From Desulfurococcales archaeon (lineage in GTDB: Archaea > Thermoproteota > Thermoprotei_A > Sulfolobales > AG1), in contig WYEN01000116.1 of NCBI GenBank assembly GCA_009903825.1, forward strand, positions 1 through 50,053: 50,053 nucleotides of DNA. The letters are read 5' to 3'. Position numbers and translations under genes: made by a program. Of this stretch, positions 15,537 through 23,030 are shown piece after piece (position 1 is the stretch's first letter; every line of letters begins with the position of its first letter). The notes beneath the pieces were generated by a model. It saw only the letters and a list, made by a program, of their open reading frames with translations, did no database searches and was not told the origin of the DNA.

Positions 15537-16552
15537 AGACGTGTCACAAGCTCTTCAGAGTCTGGCAATGTCTCAAATGTGCCATCCTCATATATTTTTA
15601 TCTCTCTAATTCTTGTCCAAGGCTCACGTGTCAGATAATATATCTTAACATTATTGACGTTCAGAGCTTTTTTAGATATCAATTTCCCTATAGTAAGTAT
15701 AGGTATATCACTTTGAGTCGTCATGATTATCGTAAGATCTCTCTCTAAAGCTCTGTTCACAATATGTTCTGTAAACTCGATAATTTTCAGAGGATTCTTA
15801 TGAATCTCAGGCTCTTCAATGACGACTAGACTATTGTTAGAAACCTTTTTAGTCATTGAATCAAATATTGCAAAATCAAGCAGCCCGTCAGGAGCAAGTT
15901 CAGCAGGTAGATTCAATTTAGTATATGCATCCTGAAACATAAGCTCCGCCATTGGCATTAACATAGATATCTTAAGCATATAAGAGCCTGCTTCTTTAAA
16001 TTCTCCCTCAACATGCTCCAGCTTAACTCCTGTAGTAGCTCTCAAATAGTCGGCCGCAAATAAACCTAACGGAGGCGACAGAGGCAGTGTAGCGATTAGA
16101 TCATAAAAAGTTTTTATAAAGCCGATCATGAAAGAAGCTTCAGGCTTTTTCAAAAACTCACCAATAAGTCTAGGCAAGATCATAAGTAGCTGAATAAGAC
16201 TTACTCTTTCAGATGGAAGTAGAAACTCATCTCTCCACGGAGAATTCGAGGGCGTCAAAGTCTTGATCATTCCATTAATCAGCTCAATATGTAGCTCAGA
16301 GTTGTCTAGTTTAATAATAATAGGAGATTGAGGTGAACCATTGAAAAATCTGGCGATTTTATCAAATCCGTGTCCATATAGCTGCATAATAAGTGTCGAA
16401 GGATCAATCCTGCCGGATTTTGATGCAAAATAAATAGCGTATGCAAGACTAGATTTTCCTGAGGAATTAGGACCTATGAATATATTTATTTTAGACAAGT
16501 CAAGCTCTAATTCATCAATACAACGCCAATTAACAACTTTTATTTTAACCAT
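15530..16552 (-). CDS. AAA / OLD-like ATPase
   Basis: This 340-residue protein has an ABC/SMC-type P-loop ATPase core. Residues 1-26 are VKIKVVNWRCIDELELDLSK and the following strand, Walker A is GPNSSGKSS (27-35), Walker B is SLVVIEEPEIHKNP, and IIMTTQSDIPIL provides the switch region. The region before Walker B (PDGLLDFAIFDSM) occupies the place of the ABC signature but is degenerate. No Toprim or nuclease domain is fused. Members of this group are often paired with a nuclease in defence or DNA-repair modules, and here a broken PIN-like gene directly follows and overlaps the stop by seven bases. The ATG lies about 20 bases after TTTAAAATA-type TATA sequence, so the mRNA is probably leaderless. 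Confidence 0.8.
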   Translation of the reverse strand: MVKIKVVNWRCIDELELDLSKINIFIGPNSSGKSSLAYAIYFASKSGRIDPSTLIMQLYGHGFDKIARFFNGSPQSPIIIKLDNSELHIELINGMIKTLTPSNSPWRDEFLLPSERVSLIQLLMILPRLIGEFLKKPEASFMIGFIKTFYDLIATLPLSPPLGLFAADYLRATTGVKLEHVEGEFKEAGSYMLKISMLMPMAELMFQDAYTKLNLPAELAPDGLLDFAIFDSMTKKVSNNSLVVIEEPEIHKNPLKIIEFTEHIVNRALERDLTIIMTTQSDIPILTIGKLISKKALNVNNVKIYYLTREPWTRIREIKIYEDGTFETLPDSEELVTRLF

Positions 16553-16748
16553 GTGTCAGTCTAAGTATATTTAAAATATTTTCAGCTATTGATCTTATTC
16601 TACTCAGATTTCTATGTTTTGACAACCTGATGATACAAACATTTTTCGGCATCAGATCGGCTCTTCAAGCTCATCTATCGCCCTGATCGCTTTTCATCAT
16701 CATATAATTTATTTTCTGATTTGTATAATAATTTTTAGCTGGTCATTC

Positions 16749-17792
16749 TTGCATCAGGATCATGTCTATATCAATAGTAGAGGAGGCGTCAAGATAAGAA
16801 ATGCTTTAGTTGCTGATGGTCATGATATTGTTTTAAGAAGATTTGTATCACATGCTCACAGTGATCATCTTTATGATATTAATGAGTCTATTAGAAATAT
16901 GAGAGAGATTATCGCTCACAAGGCGACGTTTGATCTTTTGGATGTTCTAGACGTTTTCGTGCCTAAAAGCAAGAGAAGATCTGTTGATTATGGCGATAAG
17001 ATAATTATTGAAGAGACTAATGAGCTGATCGAGATAAGAAGATCCAGACATATACTTGGGTCTGCAATGCTTGTGTACAAAACATCTGACGACAAAACTA
17101 TTGTCTACACCGGTGATTTTAAAGATCCTGGGAGAGGGACGGAGGTTGTTGAAGAGCCGGATATATTAGTTACAGAGGCTACATATGGAGATCCTGAGTA
17201 TAAAAGAAGTTTCAAAGACATAATCGAGGATCTTTTGATAGATTTTGTGACACATCTGTTATCTAAAGGACCTGTGATAATACATGCTTATTATGGGAAA
17301 CAACAAGAGGTTATGGATATTCTGAGAAGAGGAGGAGTCTCAACACCATTTATAGCGCCATATAAAGTATATAAGATGTCTAAGATAGCTGAGAGCTATG
17401 GAGCTAAAATAGGAGATCTTTATCAAGAAGGTAGTAAAGAGGCTGAAGATGTCATGAGAGACGGATGGTTCATATATTTCACACATACAACATCTTCATC
17501 AAAAATAAGAGACTATCTATATAACAATGTGAGACATTTAGGAGGAGTATCAATAAACAGAGTATATCTATCAGGCTGGCTATTCGACTCATTATATAAA
17601 CAACTTAATGAGACAGACTACATTTTTGCATTTAGCGATCATGCGGATTTCAATGAGCTTATAGAATATATCGATATGACCAGACCTAAGAAAGTTGTGA
17701 TAGACTCTTTCAGAAGCGGCGAGACAGGAAAGAAATTTGCTAAAGAAGTCAGAAAAAGACTTGGGATAGAAGCTGTGGCACAGCCTGTCTAA
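16749..17792 (+). CDS. Beta-CASP metallo-beta-lactamase-fold RNase (COG1236)
   Basis: This 347-residue protein belongs to the archaeal exonuclease/RNA-processing branch of metallo-beta-lactamase enzymes. The zinc-binding motif is SHAHSDH, the second is TGDFKDPG with HILGSAM before it, TEATYGDP follows, and the C-terminal FSDHADFNELIEY carries the late beta-CASP histidine. It should process or degrade RNA in the cytoplasm. The start is TTG 16749; no in-frame ATG occurs for the next 40 codons. It converges with ileS, 5 bases between stops. Confidence 0.88.
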   Translation: MHQDHVYINSRGGVKIRNALVADGHDIVLRRFVSHAHSDHLYDINESIRNMREIIAHKATFDLLDVLDVFVPKSKRRSVDYGDKIIIEETNELIEIRRSRHILGSAMLVYKTSDDKTIVYTGDFKDPGRGTEVVEEPDILVTEATYGDPEYKRSFKDIIEDLLIDFVTHLLSKGPVIIHAYYGKQQEVMDILRRGGVSTPFIAPYKVYKMSKIAESYGAKIGDLYQEGSKEAEDVMRDGWFIYFTHTTSSSKIRDYLYNNVRHLGGVSINRVYLSGWLFDSLYKQLNETDYIFAFSDHADFNELIEYIDMTRPKKVVIDSFRSGETGKKFAKEVRKRLGIEAVAQPV

Positions 17793-17797
17793 GCTTA

Positions 17798-20700
17798 TCA
17801 GACTCTCTTTATCCCGATGATTATCTTCTCATCTTCAATATCCCATTCTCTAACAAGATCAAGCTCGACGCCTTCTAAACTTTCTGAGAGAACAAGCTCA
17901 ACACTTCTAGTCTCATTCATTATATAGCTTCTCTTCTTCTCAACAGCTTTCCTAAGCTCTTCAGATGATGTTAAGAGAAAACTTTTTATCTCATCAAGAA
18001 GCCCAAGCCCTTTCTCTTTTCTCATAACCTGGATCCTTCTGACGATCTCTCTAGCCAGCCCCTCGTAAAGAAGATCCTCAGATAATCTGGTGTCTATGAT
18101 CGCATATCCAAGCTCTGAAGAACTGAAAGAGTATCCCTCAAGAGGCTTCTCAATGATCGTCACATGTTCTTTTCTCAAAACATGTTCTACACCGTCAACA
18201 ACTATCTTGACCTCTTCTCTCGTCAGAAACTCTTTGGCAAGCTCTCTAGAGTTTCTCTTTATATAATCAATGATCTTCGGAGAATCCTTCTTAAAATCTC
18301 TTCCCACAGCTCCTATGTTAGGCTCTACATATCTCTCTATATAAAGATCTGTCTCTTCAAGATCTTTTGATAAAACAATTTCTCTACAATTCTGAAGCTC
18401 TTCTAAAATTCTTTTGACGAGAAAGATTTTCTCAACATGATCTTTGTTTCTCAAGATTAAGACACATTTCGAGACAGGCATTCTCAGTTTTAAACCTGCT
18501 CTCATTCTTGCTGTAGATATCATCTCATGAATCTTTCTTCCAAGCTCGAAAGCTTCTGAAAGACTTTTGTCATAATAGACTTCATAAAATGCCTTCTCAG
18601 GCCAACTTTCAAAGTTGATGCTTTCAAAAGCCTCTCTATCAAATCTCTTCACAAAATTATGATAAAGATATTCAGCTAGATGAGGAGTTATTATAGAGAA
18701 CATTATAAGCCAGTCTCTTAACACTGTGAACAATACTGTGTACACAGCTTTTTTATCAATACTCTCCTCCTCAGACCATACTCTTCTTCTTATGATCCTG
18801 AGATACCATCTTGAGACATCCTCCTCAATAAAATCTAGAAGTGTTTTAGAAGCCTCATGAACTCTATAATTCTCCATAGCCTCAGTGGCTTTAGAGACGA
18901 CCTCATAGAATCTTGATAAAAGCCATCTATCCTCCTCGCGAAGAACATTTTTATCATAAAGATCTTTTAGAGATCCTCTTTCAAAGACGTATCTATCGAT
19001 CTCCATGTAGCTTCTTGCAAAATTATATACATTCCATATGATGTTAAGATCTCTCCAAACCTCCTTCGCTTTATCAATACTGAACCTCATATCCTCCCAG
19101 ACAGTGTTTAGAAGCAGAAACAGTCTGAACGGGTCTCTACCTACTTTCTCAATTATCACTGGAACCTCAACAAAGTTTCCAAGAGATTTATGCATCTCTC
19201 TACCCTTCTCATCAAGCATGAAGCCGTGAGATACTATGGTTTTAACAGGTTTTCTATCAAACATTATCAGCCCAGATCTTATGGTGCTGAAGAACCATCC
19301 TCTAGTCTGGTCATGTCCTTCAACAATCATATCGATCTCTCCAACTTCTTTATCAAAGATCTCTCCTCCGCCTCTTCCTAAAGAGGCATAGAATGCAACT
19401 CCAGAGTCTAGCCATACATCAGCGACATCCTCAACTCTCTTCATGACGCCTCCACATCTAGGGCATCTAAGAACAACCTCATCAATCCATGGTCTATGAA
19501 GATCCTCAGGAATCTTGTTGGGAGAATATCTCTTGAGCTCCTCAACAGATCCCACGACAATCTTATGTCCACATGACGTACATATCCATATTGGGAGAGG
19601 AGTTCCCCAGAACCTCTGTCTAGAGATCACCCAGTCCTGAAGATCTGAGACTAGAGAATATGTTCTTTCATAAGCCCATCTAGGTATCCATCTGATCTTC
19701 TCTATCTCTCTGAGCATTTTGTCACGAAGTTTAGACACTTTAATAACCCACTGAGGTGTCGCTCTTAACAACAGAGGAGTCTTACATCTCCAACACAATG
19801 GGTATCTATGAACAATCTTCTCTTCATGAAGAAGAGCTCCTCTATTTCTAAGATCCTCTATGATCTCTTTGTTAGCTTCTCTAGCAGGTTTGCCAGCATA
19901 TTTACCAGCAAGATCTATGAATCTGCCGCTGTCATCTATTAATGAATAAACAGGGATCCCATGTCTTCTGGCAACTTCAAAATCTTCAGCACCATGACCA
20001 GGAGCTGCATGAACAAGTCCGGTTCCTTCTGATAGACTGACATATTCATCAGCAATAACAACTTTATGATATTTATCAAGCTCCTCTTGTATAGGTATAA
20101 GATCTTTTAATGGATGAGTATATTCTAGACCCTCAAGATCTTTTCCTTTCACCACTTCAACAATCTGAAAACTTTTTATCCCAGCTTTTCTCAGAACGTC
20201 TCTATATAATGCCTCAGCCATTATAAGGATCTTTCCATCAATTTTCACTCTCACATAGTCAGCAGATCCTCTCGCCATTATGAAGATGTTCGCAGGCAGA
20301 GTCCATGGGGTTGTGGTCCATATGACGAGATACTCATTCTCTCTATTTTTGACAGGCATCATGACATATATAGATGGATCCTCAAGATCTTTATATTCCT
20401 GAGAGACCTCATAATCAGCCAACACAGTCTCACAACGAGGACACCAATGAACTACTCTAAGCTCTCTCTCTAGAAGACCTTTCTCATCAGCTTTTTTAAT
20501 AAGTTTCCAAGCCTCCTCAATATACTCGTTTTTAATAGTCATATATGGATTAGACCAGTCCATGAAAACCCCTAGATCTTTAAAAATCTTTGTCATACTC
20601 ACAGCGTTCTGAGTAACAAACTCACGACATTTCTCAACAAAATTCTGAATCCCTACTCTACTTATGATCTCTTTCTTACTTGTTATCCCAAGAATCTTCT

Positions 20701-20995
20701 CAACCTGATGTTCAATTGGCAGACCATGCATATCATAGCCTGGGACATCATGAACATTATATCCTCTCAATCTCCAGAATCTCAGATAAGAATCTTTCAA
20801 AATCTTGTTCCAAGCAGTACCTGGATGAATAGATGGTGAGCTAGGATATGGAGGTCCGTCAATAAAATAATATCTCTTAGATCTCTCTATGCACATATTT
20901 TTAAGCTTCTCATAGATATTATTCTTCTCCCAAAAATCTTTAGCCCATCTCTCAACCTCATGAGGATCATATTTCTCAGAGAATACATAGCCCAT
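17798..20995 (-). CDS. ileS: Isoleucyl-tRNA synthetase
   Basis: This 1065-residue class I synthetase charges tRNA-Ile. The N-terminal catalytic part has DGPPYPSSPSIHPGTAWNKI (HPGT at residues 57-60 standing for HIGH) and the KMSKS loop appears as MHKSLGNF. The editing domain contains VIWTTTPWTLPAN and GTGLVHAAPGHGAEDF. Zinc-binding pairs are CPRC (twice), CWRC and CTSC. The anticodon-binding helical domain and the long archaeal/eukaryotic-type C-terminus follow. The ATG is 7 bases after GGGTGA, and that TGA is the stop of the small gene upstream, so the two are coupled. Confidence 0.96.
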   Translation of the reverse strand: MGYVFSEKYDPHEVERWAKDFWEKNNIYEKLKNMCIERSKRYYFIDGPPYPSSPSIHPGTAWNKILKDSYLRFWRLRGYNVHDVPGYDMHGLPIEHQVEKILGITSKKEIISRVGIQNFVEKCREFVTQNAVSMTKIFKDLGVFMDWSNPYMTIKNEYIEEAWKLIKKADEKGLLERELRVVHWCPRCETVLADYEVSQEYKDLEDPSIYVMMPVKNRENEYLVIWTTTPWTLPANIFIMARGSADYVRVKIDGKILIMAEALYRDVLRKAGIKSFQIVEVVKGKDLEGLEYTHPLKDLIPIQEELDKYHKVVIADEYVSLSEGTGLVHAAPGHGAEDFEVARRHGIPVYSLIDDSGRFIDLAGKYAGKPAREANKEIIEDLRNRGALLHEEKIVHRYPLCWRCKTPLLLRATPQWVIKVSKLRDKMLREIEKIRWIPRWAYERTYSLVSDLQDWVISRQRFWGTPLPIWICTSCGHKIVVGSVEELKRYSPNKIPEDLHRPWIDEVVLRCPRCGGVMKRVEDVADVWLDSGVAFYASLGRGGGEIFDKEVGEIDMIVEGHDQTRGWFFSTIRSGLIMFDRKPVKTIVSHGFMLDEKGREMHKSLGNFVEVPVIIEKVGRDPFRLFLLLNTVWEDMRFSIDKAKEVWRDLNIIWNVYNFARSYMEIDRYVFERGSLKDLYDKNVLREEDRWLLSRFYEVVSKATEAMENYRVHEASKTLLDFIEEDVSRWYLRIIRRRVWSEEESIDKKAVYTVLFTVLRDWLIMFSIITPHLAEYLYHNFVKRFDREAFESINFESWPEKAFYEVYYDKSLSEAFELGRKIHEMISTARMRAGLKLRMPVSKCVLILRNKDHVEKIFLVKRILEELQNCREIVLSKDLEETDLYIERYVEPNIGAVGRDFKKDSPKIIDYIKRNSRELAKEFLTREEVKIVVDGVEHVLRKEHVTIIEKPLEGYSFSSSELGYAIIDTRLSEDLLYEGLAREIVRRIQVMRKEKGLGLLDEIKSFLLTSSEELRKAVEKKRSYIMNETRSVELVLSESLEGVELDLVREWDIEDEKIIIGIKRV

Positions 20996-21002
20996 CTATT
21001 TC

Positions 21003-21236
21003 TCACCCGAAGGTCTCCTCAATCTTATACCATGAGATCAAGTCTTTCTCAAGATAATTCTTCAAAGCTTTCTCAACATCTTCTTTATCAGAAGTCTCAA
21101 GTCTATAATAATAGAACTGAGGAACTATTCTACTCACATTCTTCTCAACTATTCTACCAAACTGAGATAATGTTCTCTCCACCTCTTCAATAACTTCATT
21201 ATTATAACAAACTATATAAACATTGATCTTTGGCAA
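21003..21236 (-). CDS. Small hypothetical protein upstream of ileS
   Basis: I do not recognise this protein of about 77 residues. From TTG 21236 it reads MPKINVYIVCYNNEVIEEVE, then a beta-alpha-beta-beta-like pattern (VSRIVPQFYYYRLETSDKED, VEKALKNYLEKD) that could be a small ferredoxin-like alpha/beta fold. An upstream TTG at 21293 would add 19 residues; the shorter start is favoured because predicted structure begins there. Its stop codon lies inside the Shine-Dalgarno of ileS, which means co-transcription and coupled translation with the synthetase. Confidence 0.6.
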   Translation of the reverse strand: MPKINVYIVCYNNEVIEEVERTLSQFGRIVEKNVSRIVPQFYYYRLETSDKEDVEKALKNYLEKDLISWYKIEETFG

Positions 21237-21301
21237 TTTGCTGTACCAATGAATATATCTGAAGATGCTTAAAAAGATAGTCTGATAAGACAATTATCTA
21301 C

Positions 21302-21354
21302 CTGAGGACGCTCGCAGCCATAAATTTATGGCTCAGACAATAAACATTATAAAC
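21302..21354 (-). promoter_or_regulatory. Promoter of the ileS operon with 18-bp palindrome
   Basis: On the minus strand GTTTATAATG (around 21346-21355) is a TATA box; the start of transcription is expected near 21325. That point lies inside AGCCATAAATTTATGGCT (21316-21333), a perfect 18-bp palindrome, flanked by CTGAG (21302-21306) and CTCAG (21332-21336), which are also inverse complements. It could be an operator covering the start site or a hairpin at the 5' end of the ileS mRNA. Confidence 0.5.
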
Positions 21355-21410
21355 CGTTGATCTATATAAAAATGTTCAGATAATTATGTATATAAATATT
21401 AGGCAGCTAA

Positions 21411-22310
21411 TCATAACTGTAGTCCTAAGAATCTTCTTACAAATTCTCCGAATAGATACAATGTTATTGTTGCTCCAAATATTATAAGCGTAGTCTCGCC
21501 AAGCTCTTTTGAGAAGCTCTTCTCAAACAAAACCATAGAGTATAACGATATATATGCAAGGATCAGTATTGAGAAGCCTAACGAGATCAATAGTGCAATC
21601 AATATGTCATGTATGAGAAAATATGGTAGTGCAAGAACAAATGCTGTGAATAGATATGCTATGCCTGTATATAATGCTGCTGTAGAAGGTCTTCCAACGC
21701 CAGTGAGCTGTTTAGCTTGTGCATATGCTGCAGACGCCATTGCTATCGATGCCGCCACGCCGGCCACCAGTCCTGCTAAACCTGCTTTCACAGTGTCTGA
21801 GTATACGCCTAATGTTCCTGCGTGTATTCCTGCTATCTCTATTAAAGCATCTGATAATCCCAACACTGTGAAGCCTAGATATTTTATTCTTCCCTCCTCA
21901 AGTTGATTAACTAAAGAATCTTCGTGAGCCTCCTCCTCAGAGATCATCTTATTATAATACTCTCTATCGCTCTCATCAATATGATCAATATATCTTCTAT
22001 AGATCTTTATCACCTCCTTCTCATGTCTCTCAAAAAATTTTATAACGAAAGTCACTCCCATGATGATCATAAGGATTTTTATTAGAAGAATCTCTATTGA
22101 AAGCCTTAGACTATTGATCTCACACTTGTCTGTATATCTCTTCCAGAAGTCGTGATGTCTCTTCTCTTGATCAGCCATCTCCTCAAGTTTTCTTCTCATA
22201 TTCTCAGATACAAATCTAGACTCTGAGAGAGCTCTATAGATCATATGATCTCTATACTCATCTATGCAGGAGGCTCTCGCCACATCTTTGAAAATCTCTT
22301 GATATCTCAT
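21411..22310 (-). CDS. VIT1/CCC1-type metal transporter with ferritin-like N-terminus
   Basis: This 299-residue protein fuses a rubrerythrin/ferritin-like cytoplasmic part to a VIT1 (vacuolar iron transporter) membrane domain. Residues about 1-60 and 95-140 carry helix pairs with metal ligands (DEYRDHMIYRALSE, EEMADQEKRHHDFW, SEEEAHEDSLVNQLEEG). The membrane domain has LGLSDALIEIAGIHAGTLGV, the signature of VIT1/CCC1, and about five helices. Such proteins move Fe2+ or Mn2+ across membranes. ATG 22310 is chosen because GTGAT (22315-22319) lies 4 bases ahead; GTG 22319 is the alternative. Confidence 0.85.
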   Translation of the reverse strand: MRYQEIFKDVARASCIDEYRDHMIYRALSESRFVSENMRRKLEEMADQEKRHHDFWKRYTDKCEINSLRLSIEILLIKILMIIMGVTFVIKFFERHEKEVIKIYRRYIDHIDESDREYYNKMISEEEAHEDSLVNQLEEGRIKYLGFTVLGLSDALIEIAGIHAGTLGVYSDTVKAGLAGLVAGVAASIAMASAAYAQAKQLTGVGRPSTAALYTGIAYLFTAFVLALPYFLIHDILIALLISLGFSILILAYISLYSMVLFEKSFSKELGETTLIIFGATITLYLFGEFVRRFLGLQL

Positions 22311-22362
22311 GATTATCACATGTATCTAACTAATTGTTTTTAAAAATTTATAAACTTTTGAT

Positions 22363-22917
22363 CTATGATCTTCTCTCTAAAGACGCTCTTTTCACAGACT
22401 CAAGTATTTTCTCTTTAGCATATTCAGAGGTCCTCCAGTTTATCATGATCTCGTCTCCAACAGATCTTTGCTCACCATAATATCTGTTTATAAAATCTGT
22501 TATCTTATGAATCAGATCTTTCGAAAGATCATTTATATCTTTATATCTTCCATAAACAGGATCTATTCTCTCATGAGGAACTGAGACCACCTCCTCTATA
22601 GAAAGATCTTTTGTCTGTATGTTTAAAACCCCGAGTGGCTTAGACTCCACCAAAGAACCTGGCTCGAAAGAATGTTCAGACAATACTATAGATCTAAGAA
22701 GTTCTCCATTAACATCTCTTGTCCCAGGTATGAAGCCTCTGTTAAATGAATATCTAAGCGGAGGCCTGAGAACCTTGTTAACAACAATAAGATCAAGATC
22801 TTCATCATATATATATTCAACATCAGATCCTGCCGAAACCTCTATTATGACAAAGATATAGTTAGGAACTCTAGTGCCTGCACCAAGATCTTTAAGTTTC
22901 CTAGGGATCAGATACAT
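22363..22917 (-). CDS. Inorganic-pyrophosphatase-fold protein lacking catalytic residues
   Basis: This 184-residue protein follows type I (family I) inorganic pyrophosphatase along its whole length: VIIEVSAGSDVEY, VVNKVLRPPLRYSFNRGFIP, GTRDVNGELLRSIVLSE, FEPGSLVESKPLGVLNI, VSVPHERIDPVYGRYKDIND. Compared with E. coli PPase from memory, the metal-binding DGDPxDV motif is NGELLRS here (D65, D67 and D70 all replaced), the second acidic cluster TDEAGEDAK is QTKDLSIEE (D97, E98, D102, K104 largely lost), and Y55 and K142 are replaced. The fold is kept but the Mg2+ site is gone, so it should not hydrolyse pyrophosphate by the usual mechanism. It may bind nucleotides, act as a regulator or be a structural paralogue. 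A TATA-like GTATAAAA lies about 25 bases upstream. Confidence 0.8.
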   Translation of the reverse strand: MYLIPRKLKDLGAGTRVPNYIFVIIEVSAGSDVEYIYDEDLDLIVVNKVLRPPLRYSFNRGFIPGTRDVNGELLRSIVLSEHSFEPGSLVESKPLGVLNIQTKDLSIEEVVSVPHERIDPVYGRYKDINDLSKDLIHKITDFINRYYGEQRSVGDEIMINWRTSEYAKEKILESVKRASLERRS

Positions 22918-23030
22918 TCTAATCTCTAAAAATATTTTTTATACTAAAATATATTTATGTAGCATCATGATCTTGCCAAATAATATAAGCTATATATTTC
23001 TTCTTAAAATATCTTCATAGGCTGAGTATA

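Noticed and set aside
20960-21193. Rightward reading frame over the ileS start
   Set aside because: It is antisense to ileS and the small upstream gene, both of which have clear coding character and coupled translation signals.
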